From the NCBI GenBank assembly GCA_005217565.1, contig SJCO01000001.1, positions 186,001 through 250,000 of the forward strand: a DNA stretch of 64,000 nucleotides. Reading direction: 5' to 3'. The stretch is from Puteibacter caeruleilacunae (lineage in GTDB: Bacteria; Bacteroidota; Bacteroidia; Bacteroidales; Prolixibacteraceae). A model generated the notes under the pieces. It was not told where the DNA came from. It saw only the letters and a program-made list of their open reading frames with translations, and made no database searches. This document shows positions 18,425 to 26,960 of the stretch, one piece after another. The stretch's first letter is position 1. Every line of letters begins with the position of its first letter. Both the position numbers and the translations under genes were made by a program.

Positions 18425-21358
18425 TTGATGAAATATTTGATAAAACAAAGTCTGGTCATAATGGTTGCCTTAGTGGGGGTACTACCATCGGTTTATGGGC
18501 AGAATTACAAAGCAGCAGTAGAAAAATTGCCAATAATTAGTGGAACTTATGAGAGTGGGATTAAAACAGATTGGCTTATCGAAAAGCCTGTCGAAAAGGC
18601 TAAAGTATTCAGAGACGAAGACAGTAAAGAATTGATTATTTCCAATGGTATTATTTCTCGTACATTTCTATTGAGCCCTAATGCGGCAACGACAAGTTTA
18701 AAGGTGCTAAGTAAGCAACAAGAACACATTCGAGCAGTTAAGCCTGAGGCTGTAATTTCAGTAAACGGTTTTACTGTTAATGTTGGTGGATTAACCGGTC
18801 AACCTAACTTGGCATTTCTGTATCCCGACTGGTTAAGCGATTTAAAAGCAGATCCGCTTTCGTTTAAATTCTCAGGCTTCAAAATTAGTGAGCCAGAGAA
18901 GCGTTTCGAATGGAATAAAGTACGCCACTGTGCACCTGATTCAGACTGGCCTCCAAAAGGTGTAAAGCTTCAAATGAATTATCAGTTAACAGATGTAAGT
19001 CCTGAAGAGCTGATCAGCATTGCTGAGGGAAGTAGTGTGGGACGAAAAGAGATTTATCATGACGATTTTGCAACCATGAAAAATGTTTGGAAAATCCGTA
19101 CTAGTCCAACTCATGAAAGAAGCTCTTTCTTTAACGAAGGTAAACCAGGAGAAATATATACGCCAAACAATACAGCTGTATATGCCGAATATAATTTGCC
19201 AGAAGGAACTGGTTTGGTGGAAACTTCAATCGATGCAGGAACCGATGTAAGTGGATTCTGGGGACCCGGTATTGCATTGGTATGGAAAGATCGTATCATT
19301 AAATTTAACATGCGTCCAGGAAACGAATCAGGTGCAAAGAATAACGGTGCATGGAGATTTACAGTATTTGACGGAAAACGTGAAAATACACGTGCTGGGG
19401 GAAAGGATAATGTTGATTTTAGTGGAACATGGTTTATGCGTCTTAGAATTGATAGTACTAAAGTGTATTGTGAAGCTAAGCCCAAAGGAGGTAAATGGAA
19501 AACCTATCAGGCCGTTGAATTTGGAACAGAAGTACCAGATCCACTTTCTGTAAGAATAGGAAAGTTGGGAAAAAATGCTTCGGGTGAAGATCATACTACT
19601 CCGGGGGAGTTGGTGCGTTTAACCATGAATGAATTTTCAGCATATGGCAAATTGGATGAAGCTGAAGTTCAGAAAATAAAATCTAGATTGAGCGACTTGC
19701 AGAAGTTGGTGGTTTCTGTAAACTACGAATTGTACGATGGTGTTCCTGTACTATCGAAATGGGTGGAGTTAAAAAATAATTCTGGAAAAGATGTAAAGGT
19801 CGATCAGATTATTTCTGAATATCTGGGTATTGCCGATCATAACCCTTACGGAGGATATCGTGGTCGTGAAGATCTGAAAATAAAGCCTAACATTCATTTT
19901 GAGACAGATATGGCTTTTTCTTCTATGTCAGCAAAAGTATCCAATAGTCATGCTGTACATTGGGGTACTGATCAGGATTATGTTACTCAGATATCCTGGA
20001 TTCAAGATATTAAAAACACCATGCGAATTTATCCGGGAAATGGTTATCATTTGAATGTCGCTGCAGGCAAATCATTTGAGTCTATTCGATCTTTCATGAT
20101 TCCTTATGACTCCTATGATAAAGAACGTAATGGTTTGGCACAACGGAAAATGTACCGCACCATTGCGCCATGGGTTACTGAAAATCCAATGATGTTTCAT
20201 ATTACTCGTTCAAAATGGGATGAATATAGTAATGGAATTGATCAGGCTGCTGAATTGGGATTCGAAATGGTAAACTTCTCTTTTGGTAGTGGTTTTAATC
20301 CTGAAGATGATAGTGATAAAAATATCGCTAAAATGAAAAGATATGCCCAATATGCTAATAGTAAAGGAATAAAAATTGGGACCTATTCGTTGCTTGCTTC
20401 ACGTCGAATAAGTGATAAAGACGATGTTGTTAATCCGAAGACAGGAAAACCGGGGGGCTTTGCTACTTTTGGAAATTCTCCTTGTTTGGAAAGTGAGTGG
20501 GGACAGGAATATTTTCGTAAAATGTACAAGATGTTTTCTGAAACAGGTTTTCTAACCTTTACGCATGATGGGAACTATCCGGGTGATGTTTGTGCATCAA
20601 CAGAGCATCCTGGTCATGAAGGTTTGGGCGATTCTCAATATAAACAATGGAAAAAGATTACAGATTTTTATAAGTGGTGTAAAGCGAAAGGTGTTTATCT
20701 ACGTGTTCCTGACTATTATTATTTATCAGGTTCTAATCAGCAAGGTGTTGGTTATCGTGAGAATAACTGGAGTCTGCCACGTCGTCATCAACTCATTCAT
20801 ACACGTCAGAATATTTACGATGGTACTTGGGAAAGTACACCAAGTATGCGTTGGAGTTTTATTCCTCTAACACAATATCATGGAGGTGGTGCAGCGGCAA
20901 CAATTGAGCCTCTAAATGAGCATTTGGTACATTACGAAATGATGTTGGTAAGTAATATTGGTCTTGGACTTCAATCAGTATTGCGAGGTCCTCGTTTATA
21001 TGATACTGATAAAACCAAGCAAATGGTATCACGTGTTACCAAATGGTTTAAAAAATACCGAAATATTCTGGAAAGTGATCTTCTTCATCTACGTCGTGCC
21101 GATGGTCGCGACATTGATTATATGATGCATGTAAATCCAGATCTTAAAGAAAAAGGTTTCTTATTAGTATTTAATCCAACGGATAACGTAATTCGGAAGA
21201 AAATAACTGTGCCTTTGTATTACACTGGCTTAACTGATAATGCTAATATTCGCGAGCAGGAAAATAAGGCAAAATCGTATAAATTAAATCGTGCCTACGA
21301 AGTAGAAATTGAAGTAGAAGTACAACCTAATTGGTATAATTGGTTTGTGATTGAATAA
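18425..21358 (+). CDS. Large secreted glycoside hydrolase-like protein, GH36-clan-like barrel with an inserted beta-sandwich domain
   Basis: 977 residues, signal peptide 1-25 (cleavage near VYG/QNY). Three parts can be seen. Residues ~60-190 and ~420-560 look like two halves of a supersandwich domain as in GH36-type enzymes. Between them (~205-410) is an inserted concanavalin-like module with FWGPGIALVW and strands ending in TMNEFSAYG. Residues ~575-880 look like a TIM barrel with repeated beta/alpha units; FLTFTHDG (Asp near 714) sits where a clan-D nucleophile would be expected. A small C-terminal beta domain closes it. I cannot place it in a numbered CAZy family. Box copy 2 and the sulfatase neighbour argue for a role in sulfated-glycan breakdown. 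A terminator follows at 21382. Confidence 0.6.
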   Translation: MMKYLIKQSLVIMVALVGVLPSVYGQNYKAAVEKLPIISGTYESGIKTDWLIEKPVEKAKVFRDEDSKELIISNGIISRTFLLSPNAATTSLKVLSKQQEHIRAVKPEAVISVNGFTVNVGGLTGQPNLAFLYPDWLSDLKADPLSFKFSGFKISEPEKRFEWNKVRHCAPDSDWPPKGVKLQMNYQLTDVSPEELISIAEGSSVGRKEIYHDDFATMKNVWKIRTSPTHERSSFFNEGKPGEIYTPNNTAVYAEYNLPEGTGLVETSIDAGTDVSGFWGPGIALVWKDRIIKFNMRPGNESGAKNNGAWRFTVFDGKRENTRAGGKDNVDFSGTWFMRLRIDSTKVYCEAKPKGGKWKTYQAVEFGTEVPDPLSVRIGKLGKNASGEDHTTPGELVRLTMNEFSAYGKLDEAEVQKIKSRLSDLQKLVVSVNYELYDGVPVLSKWVELKNNSGKDVKVDQIISEYLGIADHNPYGGYRGREDLKIKPNIHFETDMAFSSMSAKVSNSHAVHWGTDQDYVTQISWIQDIKNTMRIYPGNGYHLNVAAGKSFESIRSFMIPYDSYDKERNGLAQRKMYRTIAPWVTENPMMFHITRSKWDEYSNGIDQAAELGFEMVNFSFGSGFNPEDDSDKNIAKMKRYAQYANSKGIKIGTYSLLASRRISDKDDVVNPKTGKPGGFATFGNSPCLESEWGQEYFRKMYKMFSETGFLTFTHDGNYPGDVCASTEHPGHEGLGDSQYKQWKKITDFYKWCKAKGVYLRVPDYYYLSGSNQQGVGYRENNWSLPRRHQLIHTRQNIYDGTWESTPSMRWSFIPLTQYHGGGAAATIEPLNEHLVHYEMMLVSNIGLGLQSVLRGPRLYDTDKTKQMVSRVTKWFKKYRNILESDLLHLRRADGRDIDYMMHVNPDLKEKGFLLVFNPTDNVIRKKITVPLYYTGLTDNANIREQENKAKSYKLNRAYEVEIEVEVQPNWYNWFVIE

Positions 21359-21381
21359 TTAATCAATCTAAATAATATAGG

Positions 21382-21414
21382 AAAACGGGCGTGCAACAAT
21401 GTATGCCCGTTTTT
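21382..21414 (+). terminator. Intrinsic terminator, near-copy of the one at 16460
   Basis: AAAACGGGC (21382-21390) pairs with GCCCGTTTT (21405-21413), and the T-run continues. Loop and stem are almost the same as at 16460-16491. It separates the glycosidase-like gene from the HTCS gene. Confidence 0.85.
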
Positions 21415-21562
21415 TATGATACTTTTTCCGTTGCCCTTAACGGAGTATTGTCTGCATTAATTTTATGTGAATTGACAAAAGAATTATGGTATTGTACCCG
21501 ATCTTTATTAATTTCCCGAGTCTTTTTAATTAAGCCTAAAAAATCGAACTAACATACTAACT

Positions 21563-24500
21563 ATGGGAAAGATTTCCTGCGTGATCATTCTACTATTTCT
21601 TATACTCGCTAAAACGATGGTATTTTCGGCTGAGAGGGAAATCGTCTTAACTTCTCCTGTTGGGAAAAATACACCAATTAGCAACTATATCCTCTGTATC
21701 AACCAAGATTCACTAGGAGTAATGTGGATTGGTACCAATGAAGGTGTTTGTAAATATGATGGAAGAAAGACACAGTTAATTGATTTCAAAGAAGACTATA
21801 GGGATAAACGCGAAACAAGAAGTTTATTTGTTGATTTAGACGGTGATATGTGGATTGGCCGTCAAGGGAAACTCTACCTCCATCATTACAAAACTGATTT
21901 AATGTCGGAGGTGTCGTTAACCAGTCTGAACAAGGATATTTCATCTATTTATCAGCAAAGCGATTCCATATTCTGGCTGGGGAACACCGAAGGAGGGGTG
22001 ATTCGATATAATAAGGTTAGTGGTAGGTCGACAAATTATGAATTGCCAGAGAAGGATAGAATATCCAGTTTACATGCTGTTAATGATTCTACACTCTTTG
22101 TTGGACTGCATAATTCTGGGATCTATTATTTTAATATTCCAACGGGGAAATATCAGGCAATGAATGAAAGCTTGCTGAAGGGGGATAAAACTGTAAGAGC
22201 AGGAATCAGCACAGCAAATCATGGCTATCTGTTTTGTTCCAATAAGGCGATCTATTGTTTGAAAGATAATGCGATAACGTTTTGTTCTTTCCTTGGTAAG
22301 GATCAAGAAACAAAGCTGCCCTATAGGGTTACTTCTGTTGAACAGGTAAGTGATTCTACGTTTTGGATAGGGACCGATGGAAGTGGTATTTTAAGCTATA
22401 ATATTGATCAGAATAAGATTGAAATATTAACACTTAACTATGAACGTCCGGTGGAGGCGATTACTTCGCTGTATAAATCGAAAGATAAGATTGTTTGGAT
22501 TGGAACAACTAATAACGGATTGCTACAGTATAATCCACTAAAGACCGAATTTGTACATTGGGGCTATGAAAAAGGAGGAGTGTGGGGGTTAGGTAATAGT
22601 GCAGTATTGCATATCGCACCGCTAAATGGTAATCGTTTGCTTGTGGCTCTCGATGGCAGTGGATTAGATATCTATAATCGTGAAACCAATCACTTTGATC
22701 ACCTTAGTGAAAAGCAGCTTAACTTTGGTATTATCCGATGTACTTATCAGTCGTTGGATGGAAAACTTTGGTTTGGAACGTATAGTAAAGGACTAAAATG
22801 TTGTCGGATAAATGAAAGAAACAAGATGACTCCTGTTGATATCCCTTTTTCATTTGATAGTGGCCCAACAATCAATGTTTTATATGAAGATAAGGCAGGG
22901 AATCTTTGGATCGGTACTGGAACAAAAGGTGCATTTATGTATAATCCACAGTCAAACCATATAAGAAGTTTTTCTCCTAGTGGTGAAGAGGAAAAGATCT
23001 CTTCTGATCTTATTACTGTTTTTGCTGAAGATTCGGATGGTAATATTTGGATCGGAGGATATCACGGTTTGGATAAATATATTGTTGAAGAGGATCGACT
23101 GCAACCTATAACCTTGTGTGAATGGGATGGCGCGCCTATTTATATCACCAGTATTACGGAAGGAAAAGATGGGAATATTTGGATTGCAAGTAAAAAGGGA
23201 TTATGGCGAATTCTAAAATCAGGTCAGGAAAGCTTTTTATATACTGAAAAGGATGGGTTGCCAGATGCGAGTGTTAATGCTATCTGTGCTGATGACTTTG
23301 GTGATTTTTGGATAACAACTGACCATGGTATTGCCTTGTTTAATCCGGAAACTAATAACTTTCGTGTGTTTAATATTGATGATGGAGTTGAAGGTATACA
23401 GAATCCTGGGGCCATTTTAAAGGTAGATGATGGGAAAATATTCTTTGGTGGTACTAATGGATTATATGCAGTGAATCCTTCGCATGTTAAGACGAATCCT
23501 TTTAAACCAGAGGTGATTCTTGAGGACATGAAGATTCTTTCTGATTTGAGTAATAAGCGTAATGGAAACCCGACGATTAATCTTCATGGTCAAGATAATG
23601 TAGTATTGTCCCATAAGGAGTCGACATTCTCTATCGACTTCGTTGCTGTAAACTATACGCTTCCAGAGAAGAATCGGTATGTTTATCAGTTGCAAGGGTA
23701 TGATAGTGATAAAATAACTAAAGTTGATGGAGGAAGAGTTCGGTATACCAATGTACCTCCAGGTACTTATCAGTTTAATGTAACAGCTTCAAATAATGAT
23801 GGGGTCCTGAATAAGGAGGGAAAAACACTAACAATAGTGATTAATCCTCCATGGTATATGACCTACTGGGCTCTTGCGATTTGGATAGTGTTGGCGGTTC
23901 TGGTTATTCTACTTCTGAATAGATACATTTTACTTCAAGCCCGGTTGAAGGATGAACTGAAAATGGAACGTTTGGAGAAAGAAAAACAGAATGAGATTGT
24001 ACAGAATAAGCTTCGCTTTTTTACCAATATTACACATGAACTGCGTTCACCTCTAACATTGATTTTTGGTCCTTTGGAGAAGCTACTAAAGGAAGAACAA
24101 CAAGGTACTGTAGGATATAAAAGTTTATTTCAAATTAAAAATAGTGCAAACCGACTGCTACGCTTGATTAATCAGATACTTGAGTTTAGAAAGGCAGAAC
24201 AAGGTATGAGTCAGTTAAAGGTTAGTCGTTGCGATTTCGTGTGGTTAACCAGTGAAATTTGTAATTCTTTCCGTGAGCTTGCCGAAGATAAACAGGTCGA
24301 TTTGATAGTTTATGCTCCTGAGAAGTTGGAGGTATGGATTGATCAGTCAATGGTGGAGATTATTCTTATTAACCTATTGTCGAATGCTTTTCGTTATACT
24401 CCCCGAAAGGGAAGAATCGATGTGAGTATAAGGATTAATGATGTCGAGAAAACAGTGGTGCTCACTGTTAAGGATAGTGGTCGTGGAATTTTAGAGAAGG

Positions 24501-25555
24501 ATTTGCCTAACATATTTGATCGTTTCTATCAGGCAGATGAAGATCATCAAGGGGGGACAGGTATTGGTTTAGCACTAACCAAGAGACTTGTAGAATTGCA
24601 TCATGGTATGATTTCGGTGGAGAGTGTTTATGGTGAGGGAGCGACTTTTAGTGTAATATTTTTACAAGGGAAAGAACAGTTCAATGCAGATCAGTTGGTA
24701 GAAACAGATAAGAATTGTCTACGGTCGGCAGTCGTGATTGAAGAAGATGTTAATCTGGTACCAGCTTTGGTTGAAGCGAGAAGAAATAATGAAAAGATCC
24801 AAACTGTACTTTACGTTGAGGATGAGCCGGAACTTCAGAGTTTTGTTACTGCTGAGCTAAGTAATCTATTTCATGTTGAAGTGGCTTCTGACGGTAAAGA
24901 AGGCTACGAAAAGGCCATTAAGCTTAATCCTGATCTCATTATATCAGATGTGATGATGCCCAATATGACAGGATGGGAGTTGTGTGAAAAGGTGAAGAAG
25001 AATTTTGATACCAGTCATATTCCTGTAATATTACTTACTGCCCTGGGGAGTGAGAGTCACCAGCTACAAGGTCTGGAGATTGGTGCGGATGATTACATTG
25101 CAAAACCGTTTGGTGTTCAGGCTTTATGCTTGAAGGCCTGCAATTTGCTGGAAACACGACAGCGCCTGGTAAGTCGCTTTACATCCAAAGATGCATTGAA
25201 GGTTGAGGTTGGTGAGTTTGAATCACCTGATGAGGAGTTCCTGAATAAAGCAACGCAGATTATTCAGGATAATGTAGGCGATCAACAGTTCAGGATAGAG
25301 CGACTTATCCAGGAACTGGGAATTAGTCGTACCTTATTCTTTAAGAAGATTAAAGCCCTCACAGGATTAGCTCCAAGTGATTTTATTCGTACTGTGCGAT
25401 TAAAATATGCTGCTGAGTTGCTAATAAAAAGCCCTAAGAATATCTCAGAGGTTGCCTTTGATACTGGATTTGCCTCCCCAAAACATTTTAGGGAACATTT
25501 TAAGAAGCAGTTTGGTGTTACACCAAGCGTCTACATTCAGGAAAATAAATCATAG
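21563..25555 (+). CDS. Hybrid two-component system sensor/regulator (HTCS)
   Basis: 1330 residues combining sensor and regulator. After a signal sequence, the periplasmic part holds a double beta-propeller with repeated LWIGT/IWIGG motifs (~30-690) and a Y_Y_Y domain (~695-770). One transmembrane helix (~775-800) leads to a HisKA domain with His825 in FFTNITHELRSP, an ATPase domain (NLLSNAFRYT, DSGRG, GGTGIGLAL), a receiver domain with Asp1129 in LIISDVMMPNM and Lys in AKPFG, and a C-terminal AraC-type helix-turn-helix (~1225-1325). HTCS proteins bind oligosaccharides in the periplasm and switch on nearby PUL genes. The enzyme-free surface operon that starts 236 bp downstream is the natural target; the repeated ~85 bp boxes are a second candidate. 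Confidence 0.96.
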   Translation: MGKISCVIILLFLILAKTMVFSAEREIVLTSPVGKNTPISNYILCINQDSLGVMWIGTNEGVCKYDGRKTQLIDFKEDYRDKRETRSLFVDLDGDMWIGRQGKLYLHHYKTDLMSEVSLTSLNKDISSIYQQSDSIFWLGNTEGGVIRYNKVSGRSTNYELPEKDRISSLHAVNDSTLFVGLHNSGIYYFNIPTGKYQAMNESLLKGDKTVRAGISTANHGYLFCSNKAIYCLKDNAITFCSFLGKDQETKLPYRVTSVEQVSDSTFWIGTDGSGILSYNIDQNKIEILTLNYERPVEAITSLYKSKDKIVWIGTTNNGLLQYNPLKTEFVHWGYEKGGVWGLGNSAVLHIAPLNGNRLLVALDGSGLDIYNRETNHFDHLSEKQLNFGIIRCTYQSLDGKLWFGTYSKGLKCCRINERNKMTPVDIPFSFDSGPTINVLYEDKAGNLWIGTGTKGAFMYNPQSNHIRSFSPSGEEEKISSDLITVFAEDSDGNIWIGGYHGLDKYIVEEDRLQPITLCEWDGAPIYITSITEGKDGNIWIASKKGLWRILKSGQESFLYTEKDGLPDASVNAICADDFGDFWITTDHGIALFNPETNNFRVFNIDDGVEGIQNPGAILKVDDGKIFFGGTNGLYAVNPSHVKTNPFKPEVILEDMKILSDLSNKRNGNPTINLHGQDNVVLSHKESTFSIDFVAVNYTLPEKNRYVYQLQGYDSDKITKVDGGRVRYTNVPPGTYQFNVTASNNDGVLNKEGKTLTIVINPPWYMTYWALAIWIVLAVLVILLLNRYILLQARLKDELKMERLEKEKQNEIVQNKLRFFTNITHELRSPLTLIFGPLEKLLKEEQQGTVGYKSLFQIKNSANRLLRLINQILEFRKAEQGMSQLKVSRCDFVWLTSEICNSFRELAEDKQVDLIVYAPEKLEVWIDQSMVEIILINLLSNAFRYTPRKGRIDVSIRINDVEKTVVLTVKDSGRGILEKDLPNIFDRFYQADEDHQGGTGIGLALTKRLVELHHGMISVESVYGEGATFSVIFLQGKEQFNADQLVETDKNCLRSAVVIEEDVNLVPALVEARRNNEKIQTVLYVEDEPELQSFVTAELSNLFHVEVASDGKEGYEKAIKLNPDLIISDVMMPNMTGWELCEKVKKNFDTSHIPVILLTALGSESHQLQGLEIGADDYIAKPFGVQALCLKACNLLETRQRLVSRFTSKDALKVEVGEFESPDEEFLNKATQIIQDNVGDQQFRIERLIQELGISRTLFFKKIKALTGLAPSDFIRTVRLKYAAELLIKSPKNISEVAFDTGFASPKHFREHFKKQFGVTPSVYIQENKS

Positions 25556-25571
25556 TTAAAGCTTCATATAT

Positions 25572-25611
25572 AAACAGGTCTCGCCTCCATAAATAGCGTT
25601 GAGACCTGTTT
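25572..25611 (+). terminator. Hairpin after HTCS gene
   Basis: An 11 bp perfect stem (25572-25582 with 25601-25611) has an 18-base loop. The T-run is short, so termination strength is uncertain. Confidence 0.6.
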
Positions 25612-25659
25612 ATACCCGCATATGTGTCAGTATATACCCCTTTAAAACTATTTTTACCC
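25611..25659 (+). promoter_or_regulatory. Three TATACCC-like half-sites spaced ~21 bp
   Basis: TATACCC at 25611-25617 and 25633-25639 and TTTACCC at 25653-25659 are 22 and 20 bp apart, two helical turns, all in the same orientation. Direct repeats with this spacing suit the AraC-type domain of an HTCS dimer. They lie 45 bp before a TAGTTTTG -7 element. The regulator assignment is inferred. Confidence 0.5.
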
Positions 25660-25703
25660 TTTCTTGTAACTATGTAGTCCCCAGTCTTTAATATCTCTCA
25701 TTG

Positions 25704-25711
25704 TAGTTTTG
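25704..25711 (+). promoter_or_regulatory. Candidate -7 element TAGTTTTG for the surface-protein operon
   Basis: It matches TAnnTTTG exactly and gives a leader of about 75 nt. No -33 TTTG is seen, consistent with activator dependence. Confidence 0.45.
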
Positions 25712-25773
25712 ATTGTCTGTTTTTGTGGATGCTTTACCTTTTCACATAATACAGAGATACTAACACTTTTTTA

Positions 25774-25786
25774 AATCTAAAATCTA
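25774..25786 (+). promoter_or_regulatory. Repeated leader motif AATCTAAAATCTA
   Basis: Ends 5 bp before the start codon at 25792. One A shorter than the copies before 4549 and 56865. Confidence 0.4.
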
Positions 25787-25791
25787 AACTA

Positions 25792-26946
25792 ATGAGAGGA
25801 AAAAAACTTCTATTGTTTTTAATGTCCCTATTGGTGTTTAGCTGCAACAATGATGATTTCGATGTAGGCTATATCGGAATAAAGCAGGTACAACATATGC
25901 ATGCCGATGGGAAAATCAAACTAATGGTCGATGTGGCTAGTGAAGCAGTCAAACTAAATGTTGATGCCGAAGACCAGAAAATCAGCCAAAATGTTGCTTC
26001 AGGAGTAGCGCAAACAATAGTTATTGAAGGTATGGAAGAAGGAGATCATGTATTGACTTTGACAACTGAAGATGCGCATGGAAGAATATCTGATCCTTTG
26101 ATTCATTACATTCATGTTTATGGTGAAGAGTATTGTAAAACATTGAAGGTGCGTACCCCTGTAGGTATGGATTATCAGGATGGGAAAATCATCTTTAAAT
26201 TCAATGCCGCATCGGCAGATCACAAGTACTCATTGTGTTCTTACATTAAAACAGGTGATCAGCCAACCGTAGATACCCTGAAAGCAGATGCCATAGAATT
26301 ATCCTTGAGAGATGTTGATTTTACTAAAGGTTATGAGTTTCATAGCTATTATGCTCCAACTGACCGTACCTATGAGTTCTTTGATGGAGGCTCAGAGCAA
26401 ATGGAGTGGGGAAAAGTAAAGGTTCAACATGCTAAAGATATGGTGACTGAAGTACACTTGCAAACTGATGATGCAGGTGATGCCTGGGGGGGAAGTATAG
26501 CCAAATTGTTCGATGGTATAGTTGATGGAGGTAATTTCTATCATGCAGGAACAGAATCTGTTCTTCCTTTAACTTTTACTGTAGACCTTGGAAAAGAGGT
26601 TGAATTGCTTCAAATGGATATTGATGCACGACCTGGTTTTGGTCACCGACTATCGAAGCGTTACGATATCTATGGACATGTTGATTTGATCAATGCAGAA
26701 ACCGAAACTTCTTGTGCGGATTTGGATGCCTGGGAAACTGAGATGTTCAGCAAAGGATGGAAGAAGATAGGCTATATTGATGTAGCCTTGGCTCAGACAG
26801 GTAATGCAAAAACTGTTATCAAGTTTGATGATGGTGTTGATGGTGCCAGATATATACGTATTCGTTGCGATAAAAACTGGGAGAATTCACAATACCTAAA
26901 CTTAGGTGAAATCACCTTTTATGTGAATGCGATTTATAACAACTAA
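25792..26946 (+). CDS. Surface lipoprotein, DUF4998-like with C-terminal discoidin-like domain
   Basis: 384 residues. Lipobox VFSC gives Cys18, followed by Asn-Asn-Asp-Asp, an export-signal-like acidic stretch. The N-terminal half (~20-120) resembles the DUF4998 beta-sandwich found in PUL lipoproteins. The C-terminal half (~225-380) reads as an F5/8-type-C (discoidin) jelly roll: WGGSIAKLFDG, LPLTFTVDLGKEVELLQ, and the closing ARYIRIRCD...LNLGEITFY strands. No catalytic motif is visible. It is the first gene of the eight-gene operon and probably a surface glycan-binding protein of the PUL. Domain names are by eye and need a profile search. Confidence 0.7.
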   Translation: MRGKKLLLFLMSLLVFSCNNDDFDVGYIGIKQVQHMHADGKIKLMVDVASEAVKLNVDAEDQKISQNVASGVAQTIVIEGMEEGDHVLTLTTEDAHGRISDPLIHYIHVYGEEYCKTLKVRTPVGMDYQDGKIIFKFNAASADHKYSLCSYIKTGDQPTVDTLKADAIELSLRDVDFTKGYEFHSYYAPTDRTYEFFDGGSEQMEWGKVKVQHAKDMVTEVHLQTDDAGDAWGGSIAKLFDGIVDGGNFYHAGTESVLPLTFTVDLGKEVELLQMDIDARPGFGHRLSKRYDIYGHVDLINAETETSCADLDAWETEMFSKGWKKIGYIDVALAQTGNAKTVIKFDDGVDGARYIRIRCDKNWENSQYLNLGEITFYVNAIYNN

Positions 26947-26960
26947 AGGATTATTTCATA

